A stretch of DNA of 64,000 nucleotides from Rhizoctonia solani (taxonomy: Eukaryota; Basidiomycota; Agaricomycetes; Cantharellales; Ceratobasidiaceae): NCBI RefSeq assembly GCF_016906535.1, contig NC_057373.1, positions 2,356,001-2,420,000 of the forward strand, given 5' to 3'. A model generated the notes under the pieces. It saw only the letters and a list, made by a program, of their open reading frames with translations, was not told the DNA's origin and made no database searches. Position 1 is the first letter of the stretch; each line of letters starts with the position of its first letter. This document shows positions 1-11,400 of the stretch, piece after piece. A program made the position numbers and the translations under genes.

Positions 1-380
1 ACTCCACTATTGCTTGCGCCGGTGGGAATAAATGCGTGGAGGGGGCAGGATCACAAGAAGGATACAACATAATAGGTAGTGGTAAGTTCGTCGTCAGACA
101 GTTATAGAGTGGTGTGTCGGGAACATCGGATTGTGGTTTGGTATCGGAACGGTCTGGTAGCCTGCTACTTGTTCACCTTTAGTTTGCAGCAAAAGATTAT
201 ATGAGCATACCAAATCCCGCCTGTGTCATTTCTCCTCTCGAAACAGGTTATCTCACAATCACCAGATGATATTTCTTTCTTGAATTCATCGGCCAATGTG
301 CGAAGTGAGGCCAGGCCCGATGCACCAGCACCAATGGCTGCGATTCGAAGCTTCCCGTTGCGTGCATGAGGGAAACCCAT
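1..380 (-). CDS. Flavin-containing monooxygenase, N-terminal part (runs off left edge)
   Basis: Two exons are visible, complement(<1..161, 211..380), separated by a 49-nt GT-AG intron. The protein starts with a short leader and then shows the FAD-binding Rossmann motif GAGASGLASLRTL at about residues 13-25. A downstream acidic strand end and FERR follow, then GGIW, which is typical of fungal FMO/BVMO-like flavoproteins. After the intron the frame continues with LPDRSD and PLYNCLTTNLP, a spacing and composition usual for the FMO family. The family uses NADPH, FAD and O2 to oxygenate soft nucleophiles or ketones; the substrate cannot be told here. The ATG at 380 is chosen because the FAD motif follows it closely, as in relatives. 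An upstream in-frame start would add about 33 residues without homology. The C-terminal three quarters lie outside the window. Confidence 0.85.
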
Positions 381-698
381 TATATTAAGGAGATATATAG
401 TTGACTTGGCGTGGTCCAGACAAGTGTGACAAACGATAAGAAAGTGGGGCCGTCGGCCGGTGGTGGCAGCTGAGAACAAGAACGTGCCGAAAAGCTCCGC
501 TCACGTGTTCGATACCCGAGGGTTGCGCATACAGTCGATCAAAGTCAATTACACAAAGTTGTATTCTATGTGTTGGATGTGTGGTGGGTGCTATAATACA
601 AAGGTCCAAAATATGTATAAATACAGCAGCATATCTAACTCTTAAACCAGGGAGACATAACACGAAAGCATAATAAAACGACAGCATGAACACGAAAA
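381..698. other. Short intergenic stretch between two minus-strand genes
   Basis: This 318-bp stretch holds the presumed promoter of the flavin monooxygenase and the 3' end region of the next minus-strand gene. The short open frames in it have no recognisable domain. No RNA gene is seen. Confidence 0.5.
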
Positions 699-1389
699 CT
701 ATGAAAAACACTTGGAAAAGTACCGTGGTAGAGCAAATGAGAACAAGCCTTTGGATTGGCAATTTGTCTTATTGACAGCAATCCAGCTCGCGATGATTTC
801 AACATCAGTTATGGAACAGTGGTGGACTAGTTTGCCTTCGATCTGTAGCCATCGCTTGCCTGCACGATGGCACTCGTCTGCAATGAGTCGCTTCTCTCTG
901 TGATGACCAGCAAATAACTAGAAAGAAACAATTAGCCTCCTATATTTCGCAAATTTGAACTAGGAAGACTCACGGCTAATTTGTCTGTCTCTGGTATCCG
1001 CCGCCAATGAGCTCTTGAATGGCCTTTTGTAACAAGGTTGAGCGACCTACATATGGGTCAATTTGAAATTCAGCCACAAGCGAGTTGCTGCCTTACTGCT
1101 TGATGTGGTTCGTCGAGAGTGGGAGCCTTGTCGTGTGACCAGTGTCTCCAGAGTCCACGTCGGGGTATAATATGAGGCTCGGATCGCGGAAGTTATTGGA
1201 TGGCCATTTGATAGTAGCGACCAGATGTCCGTGTGATATCATGCCCGTATGTTCATATATGTCGGTGGATGTAGTGCCATCAATAAGGTCAACAGAGGAA
1301 GTTGAAGTAAACTGCTTGTTGCCCGCTGCGTCCATGAACGCATATTGGGTTTCATCGTTTCCGGGCTGGTCAATGAAGAGCTTAGGCAT
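699..1389 (-). CDS. Hypothetical protein, possibly DUF6593 family
   Basis: Three exons, complement(join(699..917,974..1046,1097..1389)), give a continuous frame of 194 residues with clean GT-AG borders. I chose the ATG at 1389 because a TATAAAG box lies about 80 bp upstream of it. A longer in-frame start exists at 1464 but falls only a few bases from that box. There is no signal peptide or membrane segment. The architecture resembles the basidiomycete-expanded DUF6593 family: a first half with beta-strand-like text ending in LVATIKWP, then a second half with KRWLQIEGKLVHHC and EIIASWIAV. Compare the family pattern 'x-A-x-I-x-W ... W-x-x-x ... V-V-A-S'. Function in that family is unknown. The gene model is fairly secure; the family assignment is weak and rests on pattern memory. 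Confidence 0.55.
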
Positions 1390-1468
1390 GCCCACTGGGC
1401 GATTGGATAAGAAAGTAGGAGGTTCGAGGGCGGGGTGAGAAACGGCACATCTCCATGAGCCCATGCGC

Positions 1469-1475
1469 CTTTATA
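1469..1475 (-). promoter_or_regulatory. TATA box of the DUF6593-like gene
   Basis: TATAAAG on the minus strand, 80 bp upstream of the chosen start codon at 1389. It also argues against the alternative start at 1464. Confidence 0.45.
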
Positions 1476-2276
1476 GCCGGAGCACACATCGGGCCTCAGA
1501 AGGCTGGCATCCCTTCTTGGATTAGTTGCATGTACATGGCTGCAGCGCCACGCGAAAGCACAATCACTTCTCGTTGATCAGCGGTTGGTTACTGGCACAC
1601 AGCAACTGGCGAAATTAACGCGTTGGCTTTCCAGGGGACCCATGTTTGGCGCCCGTCACATTCCGGACAAGTCCATACTCTAATCAAAGGGCCACTAAAC
1701 ATTCGACGGCAAATTGCGCGCTTTAGGCGCTTGGTCATCCTTAACGGGTATATTGTAACCCTTCTCGTCCACCTATGGCGAAAGGCTCGGAGTACAAAGC
1801 CATTCGGTCGGAAAGAAATACCTCAATGTTCACGCCGTGACCGGAGCCGACATCACAATCTGCGGCGTTATGTGCTCATACTAATTTTAGTTGATGAAAG
1901 CTATACGTATACATATCCGCAATGCTTGTAGACCTCCACACATCAGTCAACATTTTTGTATCATCCCGAGCCCGAGCCTAAAAATAAATTTTAACCCAGC
2001 CCAAAATTAGTTCCCGTGACGCATATACGTATAATACTTGGAAATATTGTAACACAGAAATAGTGTCGCGGAGACAGTGGTTTGTCTATTTTTCTGAAAC
2101 GGCTAGGTACTCTTGGCTGATATGAAACGGACTAACAAAAGGTGATGTGGTGAAACGAACTATACTTGTCTTCCCTTGAGCCGAATTTGGAGACTCGTTC
2201 GGATGACATAATCCACACGCGGAGCTAGTATTACTTTCCTTTCGACCTCGACAGGACTCACAGACCGACAGACAGA
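1476..2276. other. Divergent intergenic region, DUF6593-like gene / RPB8
   Basis: About 0.8 kb between two divergent genes. It carries the RPB8 promoter on its right side, where a pyrimidine-rich patch around 2230-2255 precedes the start. One open frame at 1623-1931 has no recognisable protein features. A T/A-rich patch lies near 1970-2010. Nothing else is supported. Confidence 0.45.
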
Positions 2277-2885
2277 ATGGCGTCGACACAATCCAACATA
2301 TTGTTCGATGACCTGTTCACTATCACAGATATCGACATGGATGGGAAAAAGTATGATCGGGGTAAGTCATTTTTCGTTCAAGCCTATCAAAATAGCGCCA
2401 TAACTTCGCATTAGTGTCTCGACTAGTCGCTACATCTGCAAATTTAGGGATGCATCTGACATTGGATTTCAATACTGAGATCTACCCTCTTCAAGCTGGA
2501 GAGAAATTTACGCTGGTGCTGGCTTCGACCCTTGCACGTGGTGGTGCTGCTGAAGCCACCGAAGGAAAGGATGTTTGGAGGCCTGATGGCAAAGGCCAAC
2601 AAGGGCTGGAAGAAGATTACGAGTATGTCATGTACGGATATGTAAGTGTTTCATGACTGTGATTTTATTGTTTCCTCTTAAATTCCTCCAGGTGTACAAA
2701 TACGATGAAGGAGAGGGGGACAACGTGTAAGTAATGTTCCTTGCACTCTTGATAACTCAACTAATGTATTGAACAGAACAGCATACATATCCTATGGCGG
2801 CCTCTTAATGTCTCTTACTGGATCGCACCGACACATGCAGGGCATTGTTGTTGGAAGCCGATTGTATTTGTTAATCAGGAAGTAA
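2277..2885 (+). CDS. RPB8: DNA-directed RNA polymerases I, II and III subunit RPABC3 (Rpb8)
   Basis: Four exons, join(2277..2361,2415..2641,2692..2726,2777..2885), give 151 residues, matching the usual length of Rpb8 (about 145-155). Rpb8 is a shared small subunit of all three nuclear RNA polymerases, with an OB-like beta barrel that sits on the largest subunit. Diagnostic text includes the N-terminal ILFDDLFTITDID followed by KYDRVSRL, the central YPLQAGEKFTLVLASTL, then DYEYVMYGYVYKY, and the C-terminal AYISYGGLLMSLTGSH...LYLLIRK, where conserved glycines and the YLLIRK end match the family. The third exon is only 35 nt. The endonuclease V gene follows on the same strand after 182 bp. Expression should be constitutive. 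The start is fixed by a strong family match at the N-terminus. Confidence 0.96.
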
Positions 2886-3067
2886 ATTTATTATTTAAGT
2901 TCTGTTGACCATCGAAATTGGCACTGAATTTTACTGCGGATGCCTGTGCGAACGCTCGAGTCAAGATCTATTCACTGAGCTCTGGAAACTTCAGCGCTAA
3001 GGCAGTGTTATCACCCACCTACCAATCATGTGTAGAGTGTACGTACCTCTCGTATATCACGACGACC

Positions 3068-4260
3068 ATGGATTTTCGGGAAATTGAGGAGTTGAAAAAA
3101 CAATGGACAAGGTGAGAATGTTCTCGGCGTGACAATCGAGTGTTACTTCCTCAATTTGCAGGGAACAAGTGGGACTCCAGCAAAATGCTATTTTCGAGGA
3201 TCATAAGCTCTCTTTTCACACAAGCCCTCCGATAACCTCCATCAAGTCAAGTGAAGCTGAAGCACCTGATTACGATGATCCGACCGTGCGTAACGAAGAT
3301 CCAAAAGCTTTCACGGTATCAGGCTTGCGCTACGTCGGTGGTCTGGACATTAGTTTTATTGCTCAAGAAGGCGAAAGCGCGGAAACTGTGGGTTCTCCTG
3401 GCCATAATGCCTCTGACCCTAATGTGCCAGATGCCTATGCTGTCATCACGGTGCTAGAGTACCCTTCGCTCTCGGTGAGTACCATGCTTCTAACCAGTCC
3501 ACGGAAGTTTTCATGGCTGAGGCAATTTTCCGGCTTGCTCGCCCCAGCTTGTCCACTCACTCACGCACCCTATTCGTCTGACTGCACCTTATATCCCATC
3601 TTTTCTCTCATATAGAGAAACGCCAGCTTATCTTGAGCTCATATCAAAGTTGAGAGAGAATCTTCAAAAAGCAGGAAAGGAGCATGAGTTTCCCCAAGTC
3701 ATACTCGTGGATGGAAATGGCCAATTGCATGAAAGAGAAGCGGGAGTTGCCACTGCTGTTGGCGTGCAGGCTGACGTTCCAACGGTGAGAAACAGAGTAC
3801 TAAAATAAATCACGAACGGATTGGCTCAAAAATCGCGCAGGTAGGCGTAGCCAAAACGTATCATCCGCCGACGCTCCAACATCACGAGGCCCACGACTTG
3901 CACTGGCGTCTTTCCCAAAAGGGCATGAAGCAAAAGTCCCGCGAAGTCTTGAAGAAACCTGGAGATTATTTGGGTGTATTGAATGCCCGACGAGATCGTT
4001 ATGTTGGTGTGGTAAGTCCTAGTTGGGTTTCTCCTTCCTCAAATTAGAAACTGAATGGTGACAAGGCGTTACGTTCGGCGACATCTTCCAATTTTCTCTA
4101 TGTGTCTCCAGGCCACCGTGTATCGATGATTCAAGCGATACGCCTGACGATGGCACTTAGTCGGTATCGGATTCCAGAGCCAATTAGACTTGCGGATAGA
4201 CTAGGCCGTGATGCAGCCACAATGGTAACACCGATAACAGTAACGGATAGGGAAGAGTAA
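3068..4260 (+). CDS. Endonuclease V (inosine-specific nuclease)
   Basis: Five exons, join(3068..3111,3162..3474,3548..3784,3841..4011,4066..4260), form one frame of 319 residues. Endonuclease V cleaves the second phosphodiester bond 3' to deoxyinosine in DNA; eukaryotic members prefer inosine in RNA. All expected landmarks are present: YVGGLDISF (first catalytic Asp), PYIPSFLSYRE (catalytic Glu, with the PYIP wedge), ILVDGNG (second Asp) followed by GVATAVGV, then IGVAKTL-like VGVAKTY, and finally SPGHRVSMIQAI. The protein is longer than bacterial enzymes (about 225 residues) because of an N-terminal extension and a charged insert after the first catalytic strand, common in fungal versions. 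It is transcribed in tandem after RPB8 and converges on INCENP with 195 bp between stop codons. Confidence 0.93.
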
Positions 4261-4455
4261 TGGGATAGCATTGGTGGATCGCATATGGGTAGACATAATA
4301 CAAACATATTGCTGCTTATTGCAAATGACTCGAGTTCAATATGTGCACAGATAACAAGGAATGTAAAAAAGAAGAGATTTTTAACACGAAAACAATTAGA
4401 GAGCGCCCGATGCATGATACAGCATATCCAAAAGAAAGTCCCAAAATTGCCAGCT

Positions 4456-7400
4456 CTACTGGTTGATATACCCCATTCTGCGTGCGTATTCCATTTCCTC
4501 TTCTACAGTGATACCATCGGTACCAGCCCAGTTGGCTGAGCTTGTCCGCTTGCGGAATCTTGAATGCCCAGTCTTGAACAAGTCTCCCATCTTGAGCGGC
4601 TGAATTGGTCCGAAAAGCGCATCGGGATTAAACCTTTCTTGGTCCTTGAGCGCATCCATGAGAGCCTGATCCTGTGTCCACGAGGGGAAGTCTTTGCCGC
4701 GATCCTCGTCATCCGAGTCCGAGTACTCCGAGTTAATGTCGGGCAACTCAATATTCTCACTCTGGATCTCGGGTTCCTTTTGCGCAGCCTTGAGTTGCGC
4801 CTGTACCCGTGCCTGCATCTGTTGTTGCAGTGCTTGGCCGGGCGCGTCGGATATGCTGCCCTTGGCTTTCTTTGAAGCAGCGGCTTTGAGGCTAGAAGAT
4901 GACGCGGCAGGCTTGAGTGTCTTAGTTGTCGCTGCGGGTGGCGCAGACTGGAACGGATTTGACGAAGTAGTTTTCAATGCTGATTTTAATGCTGATGGAC
5001 CTGGTCCAGCGGTGGCAGTCGGCTTGGCAATGCGCGATTTAGTAGCGGTCGAAGTCGTAGCAGCTGAAACCGTTGCTTGAGTAAAGGTGGAGACGGAAGG
5101 TACAGCGGGCTTTTTGCCCGCAGCCTTCATCTCGACCTCGAGCTTGCGTTTCTTGTTGGGATCTTCCGTGACCTGTACATTCCGTGAGTCCATGCAGTAC
5201 TAGGATGTAACGATGATTGGCCCACCTTTTTCGCCGGAGCTTTGATGCTCTTGGCCAACTCTTCTCGCTCCTTGCGCTTTTTCTCCAACTCGAGAGTACG
5301 CGACTTCTCCTCCTCTGCCTTGCGCAGCGCCGCAGCCTGTCGACGCTCCTCCATCTCGCGCAGGCGTGAGGCCTTGCGGTCCTGTTCATCCGCAGCCTAA
5401 CACAGGACTCGGTTAAGACACATTCCAGAAAACGAAGTTTTATGACGTTACCTTTTTAACACTGCCAATAGACTGAGCACCTTTGACAGGGGCTTTTTTG
5501 GTCGTAGACCGGGTCGACGAAGTACGCGACGAAGTAGTCTGAAGAAACCATATTTATCAGTCATACCACTTTAGACATTGGCTTGCTCTGAAACATACTT
5601 TAGCGTCATCTTCGTCACCCTCACCATCCACGTCATCATCGCCTTCAACATCTACATCAGGATCCAAGTCCAATTCCGGATCCAATTCATCCTCCATTTC
5701 GGCATCTTGAGTTTCGAGTTGAGTGGCAGCCGTCGATTGGGTGAATTGGTTCTGGCTCTGCGTAACCTTGTCAAACACACTACCGACTTCAGTCGCAACC
5801 GTCGTCTGAGTCTCAGTTCGGACAGGCGGAGCAGTAAACTTCGTTCCACCAAAGAGGCGAGCGGCTTCAGCTTTGGCAGCGCGCACGGCGTCTGCGGTGT
5901 TGCTTGCAGCAGTGGCGCCGGGCTTGGCTGCGTCCGAAACCTTTTTAGGAATCGGAGCAGGGTCGGGGAGAGAAAACACGGGCGGAGCAGGCAAGACTCG
6001 TCGAGTGTGAGGGGGCGAATCGACGGGCGTGGTGCTCCTGTTGGAAAGCGTAGATGCAGCAGGGTCGTCTGTCGAAAGCCCCAAGTGCAACCCAACAACA
6101 GTCTCCGGTTCCTTTTCCCTTGCTTTTCCCTTCTCAGCACTGGAGGACCCAGACGGAGGTCGGACACTCAAATCCGACAAGCTAAGCCTCTTTTCTTTCT
6201 CCGAGCTTGGGTTGGGCAGGTTCGCATTTTGCATCGTGGGTGTCCATACTCGGGAGGCAGCTGGTGTTTTGCCGCTCGTACTCTTTTCCAATCTCGCGAG
6301 CCTGTTCCTCAGGTCATCTAGCATGGACGTGCCTGTGTTCCATGACCCGCCGTCTTCGTCTTTGAGAGGGACCTGCATTTCTGTTTCGTCTTCCGAGCTT
6401 GAACCGCTCGAGCGCGATGACCCATGAGAGAGCTTTTGAGATTTGGAAGGAGGTGGGCGAGACGGATGTTGGAGTGCGGAAGACTTGCGTTTAAGACGGG
6501 GAGGTTCAGAGTCGGTCGTTGCGGAGCCAGTGGAAGTCGCGGTAGTGAGAGCACCAGTCCCATCTGTTTTTTTCCTCCAGCTAGATTGTCTTAATTCGCG
6601 ATTGGCATTACCCGATACACTAGGTTCACGGCGAAGTTCTTTAAGAGAGGGACCTGCGAATGGACCACGCGGGACAGTCGAGGATGCACGCGGGGGATTA
6701 AGCGGTGGCTGTGAAGATGTTCCTGCGAGAGGCACCAGTACAGGCTGAGCAAAGGAAGGTGGCTTGAGTGGTTGTTGCATTCCGGTCCCCGAGTGGCCTC
6801 GTGAAGGAGGAATAGGAAGAGGTCTCGGACTCGTAACAGGAGGCAGCGTCGGCTCGGGAGGAGGTGTGGGCTGAGTCGTCGCGGATACTGAGGCCTTTTT
6901 GATAGGCTCCGGAATGGGGGCGATAATTGGAGTGGTAGCGGGAGCAGGTGCACTATCGAAAACGTCGGCAGCAGTGATATTTGTACTCGTAATGGGCTCA
7001 GTCGGTTCGTGTTCCGGTTCTCGGACGGGCGTTGGAGGCTCTGAGGCGGTAGGTGGAGTGTCCTCCGATGCCGGCGGACTAGGCAGACGTTGGGTGACGG
7101 GCGCAAGTGCAGGCGGGACATCTGCAATCTCAGTCACATCTCCTTCTTCGACCTCAACGGTTGTAGTCGAACGGGCATCGGTGAAATCCTCTCTTGCGTC
7201 TTCAAACGCAGCGACAGACTGTCCTTCATCGTCCTCCTGAATGACAGACAAATCCTGCTCGGCGGACTCCAAAGCCTTCTCAGGCTCTCCGGCTGGTGGT
7301 ACGGGAAGCTCTTTTTCGGATGGCGCTGGTGATGATGGCTCAATCCCCAATTTGGTAGTGAACATCTGTTGCGCCGTTACGGTGCTTTGTATTGAGGTTG

Positions 7401-8035
7401 AGTGTTCCTTGGGTAGGATCGTAGCATCACGGAAAGGCGAAAGGGGGTCGTCTGAAGGCGTGGGCAGTGGTCCCTCGGATCTATTCGCAGAGCCAAACAA
7501 GGGCACACCAGCTCGAGCAGGAGTTGCACGAGCAATCGAGTCTCGAGGGCCTGATGATGTCGGTATGGGCTCGGGGGGAGGATTCGGTTGAGAGCGAGCA
7601 GGTTTGAATATATTCTGTTTTGGAGAAGTAGCAGACGCATCGTTTTCCTTGTCCTTTGGACCAAGCTGTGGGACAGTTAGACTTGACACTGATTAATGAC
7701 TATTTACTCACTCCAAAGGCAATGGGAGCAACTGGCTTGATCTTTTGTGCAGAAGCATGAAGCGCACGAGCCTTCTTGGATGCAGTCTTGTTTCGTCCTG
7801 GAGTCTTGGTAAATTCGATTACATTGCTATATAAGTTAGCTTAGAGTTAGCTGGTTACCATTTCAAGTGCGGGTGGCACCTACTCTGGTCGGGGCGCATT
7901 GAGGACGTCGTCAAGATACTCATGCAAGAATAAATAGCCATTACATTGCACTTGGTCTTTGAAGTCGGTTCGACCGGGGTCAGCGGCCATACGATTGCGG
8001 ATGGCACTCGCCCATTGTGCAAATCCGACGGACAT
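4456..8035 (-). CDS. Inner centromere protein (INCENP / Sli15 / Pic1), chromosomal passenger complex scaffold
   Basis: Six exons, complement(join(4456..5172,5226..5396,5452..5538,5599..7665,7712..7826,7884..8035)), give about 1102 residues. The C-terminus carries the IN-box that binds and activates Aurora kinase: FPSWTQDQALMDALKDQE, NPDALFGPIQPLKMGDLF, and a basic-TSSANWAG tail corresponding to the phosphorylated TSS motif. Upstream of it is a highly charged heptad-rich segment (EEKSRTLELEKKRKEREEL), probably a single alpha helix or coiled coil as in other INCENPs. The central exon encodes a very long Pro/Ser/Thr-rich disordered region. The N-terminus (GFAQWASAIRNRM) is short and helical and presumably binds the Survivin/Borealin partners. 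INCENP localises Aurora B to centromeres and the spindle midzone. The identification rests on the IN-box; most of the rest is not conserved in sequence. Confidence 0.9.
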
Positions 8036-8431
8036 GATTGTGATCGTTGCCAGTCAGGGGGGAAGTTAGAAGCGCGCTAGGCGCCGTGGTATCAACAAGG
8101 CCCCCCAGCAACGCGGTCACGTGAGAGGCGCGTCTGGGGTCTCACCTGGCCCTCACGTACCGCCAATTCACCGAGACAAATGTCAGTGTTAAAATTCCAT
8201 TGAGCCGTTAATTACGTCTTGATGAACTAGGCTGAACTCGTCCGACCTCGACAACGCCACAGGTGTAGTAGGATCCGTGGAAGCGGTATTTGTCAGCAGA
8301 AGTAAGGGGGGCTAGGGTGGACGGGGTCCTGTTGGCTGAAAGTGGTGTTAGTGCAGACCTTAGCTCTTTCCACCAACCACACGCGGCAGCTGAACGCCGG
8401 TTGTTGATACTACTCGTGACGACTATTGGCC
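8036..8431. promoter_or_regulatory. Divergent promoter region, INCENP / DENN protein
   Basis: This 396-bp gap separates two divergent start codons, so it must hold both promoters. It is GC-rich with a CCCCCCAG-type run near 8100. I see no TATA box, as expected for housekeeping genes. Confidence 0.5.
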
Positions 8432-11400
8432 ATGGCGGCGACTGCTTCAACGTCGGGTAATCCGACTTCTCCACTTAGTATTGCTACTCCTTCGAGTGCC
8501 GAGTACCCTGTTCGCGGTCATAAGCCGTCTACGACATCGTCTCTGTCTCCCCTCTCTCCCTCTACTGGCGGCCAACCCCATGTGCCCACTACCCCTCTGT
8601 CTACGCTCTACCTAGTCAGCGGTCTCCCCAAGTCACCCCATACTTGGACTCTGGCGGACACCGACTCAGTCGCCGGCCTTCACCATGTCGAAGGTGCTGT
8701 TGGACGCTGGTGGCGAGCCGAGGTCCTTGGCTCTAGCGTAAGCCCCGGAGTTGGTCGCTCCCGCAAAAAGTCGAGAAAATCCAAAGAAACAGACAGTAAT
8801 GTGATTCCAGACGGCCCCAAGAGCACTCGGGGCTCGGGTACGCTCAGCAAGACAGACCTTGGTCGCATGCTTTCCAAGGCACTCAAGTTGTCTTTCCCTC
8901 GCGAGGTTGAAATTATTGCCGCGACGCTCCAACCTGCCAGCACAACCCACACATTTACATTCCAGATTCCGGCCGGTGCCTCGGCAGGGGTTGCTCAATC
9001 TCATTCCTCTCAGACGGCCCATTTGCCTGGTCTTCGCACGAGTGTCATGTCCTCTAGCACCACAGCGACGTACAACCACCCGTATGTTGACCCGACCTTG
9101 CCTCGTCCTTCAAGTACATATCTTGGTCCTCCTTCAAGCACACACTTGCCTCCGAACAGCTCCCCAACTGCTTCAACCGATCCCAGTGCAGACCGAGGCC
9201 TCGTCACATATCACGGTGTCTGCCTGACTGTTTGGTCACACGCTGACGAGGAGCGCTCCCTGGCTATTCGTCGCGCTCTGGAATCCGTTGCCCGCTCTCG
9301 TCGCGGCTCAGGAGCTTCGACGGGCACTGCTACCCCCGCTACTCCCCGTCGTCCCAAAGCAACCAATACTAGCAGCCCTGGCATCCCATGGAGTGATGCC
9401 GAAGAAAGCGAGATTGATGCTTTCAGTATGAGCGAAAGCGACGCTGAGGTCATGAATCCCAACGGCGTTGGCATGGGTGCCTCGAATCTGTTTTTGCCCC
9501 AGAACACGGTCTTCTGGCTTCCATATGCCCTGAGTGAGTTCCATAATTGACACTAGTCCAATATCATCTGACCATTGTTTTGCAGCCCTCGTATCAAGGC
9601 ACCCTATCTATGACCTGATGCGTGACTATCTTACTCTTAGCTGGGCACGGTTCAGCAAGGATGTTCAATCACATACCCTGTAAGTATTTTTCCGCGCGGT
9701 TGTTCCGCATCCTCGATCTGATCTTCGAGATGCATCTGCCTCATGTTCTTCAAAGCCAAATCGCGAAGATTCTGGAGTTCCCTGCGCCTCGTGCTGGTGA
9801 TGTAATCAAGTTGGATGCGTCTCCCGCCAACGAGACCGAAACATTGGAGGTCGTTTGCCGATTCCCTGGCGGTTTGGACTTTGGGAAAGGACTTGTCGAT
9901 GTCAACGTAAGTAGATATAACGTATAATTTCTTTTCTTACTAATGATTCGCTTAGTTCACAATGTGGCCCCTCTTCCGTTGCTTGAACCTTGATAATATT
10001 TTGACAATTTGCGAGGTGCGCCCATCCATATTTAGACTCAATGCGGAACTTTATTCATCCGCGCGGGGCAGATTGCTCTCTCTCCTACTGGGAGAATCCT
10101 GTTCCTATCTCGTCACCCAGCCATGCTCGGAATTGCTGTCTCAACAATTCGTTACCTCGTGGAGATGCGCGGGTGGAGCGGAATATCTCTTCCTGTCGTC
10201 CATGCCCGCGATGCTCGAATCTACCTTGAGGACCCCGGCCCATGGCTGATGGGCCTGAGCACTGAAGCACGCTACGTCTCTCGCACAGCTCCCGAAGTGT
10301 GCATTGTTGATTTGTGAGTGCCAGTTTGCCAGCTGAAGGAATGTTGGACTGACCAAAGGACTGTACAATCCTGAACGTTTGTGTTCCGTCGGACTGGACT
10401 TAATTGAATCACATTCGGACCAATGCGCTTTGCCGAAACGCCACCAAACCTTGGCCGGCTTCGTGAACGCCACTCATTCGCTTGGGACCATTTCCATTCC
10501 GCACCTTTTCACAGGGATATCAATTATGTCAACTGCGCCTCGCCCCCACCGGGAGCAGTTTCGACAAAACAAAACCGAGACAAACTTCGAAAGATTCTAC
10601 TGGGCGCGTTTGACCAGTTCTATCACCCCGACAATACCATCCCTCCCGAATTCAAAGAAGCCTTCCCTGCAGGCCGGTTCCGCCCGTTGTGCAAGATTCA
10701 GACCAAGCGCGGAAGCTCTACTGCCGTCGTCGCAGAAAGTATCAAGGCCCCCGAGTGGTGGCATCAGACCAAGGTCCTTCAAGCTTTCGATGCAGTTCTC
10801 AAGGATCGTGGTCGTAAACCTTCACTTCTCAAACGCCTGACACTCATAGGTGCTGGACGTCGCCAGTCTCAGCTCTCAGCCGCCGAGCAGCTCATTCAAC
10901 GCTCGATTCGGAAGCGTGCTACTGCATTTGTGGACGCTCGTGATGACCTCGAGACCAAGATTGGTCGCTTGAGCCGTCGCTTGAACTTCTTGATGACCGA
11001 GAGTGAGCTTTGGAGGGAGAAGTTTGTTGCATTCGAGAGTTATGCCGAGAAGTTGAGTGCCGAGGCTACCGAGTTGAGGCAGAAGGTCGGAAAGGAGCAA
11101 CGGGAGAGCCGCAGGTTGAGTGGTTTGGTTAGCGTTGGTGCGCAGGAAAAGGAAAAACTATCTCAAAGTGAGTGATTATACAGCCCATTTTTAATCCAGT
11201 TCACTGATTGTTGTCCAGTGCTCCTTGCCAAGGAAAACGAACACCGTGCTGCTTTGCTCGAGCTTGAGTCAATGCGTCAAAACATGGACGAGATGGAAAA
11301 AGAACGTGCACACATGGTCGCCGAAGTTGAAGCTCAGATTGAACGTGCGCTCGCCTCGATGGCATTCAGCGATGGAGACAACTACTCGGACTACACCCAC

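Noticed and set aside
2918..3115. Upstream-extended start for endonuclease V at 2918
   Set aside because: It begins with TTG and gives no family similarity before the ATG at 3068, which is followed by the expected N-terminal helix.
5578..6321. Long plus-strand frames (for example 247 and 178 codons) across 5.6-7.6 kb
   Set aside because: They overlap the INCENP central exon in other frames. Biased Ser/Pro/Thr codons there open the shadow frames.
10379..10840. 153-codon plus-strand frame starting in the long DENN intron
   Set aside because: It is in a different frame from the DENN protein and lacks any domain; its second half overlaps a true exon.
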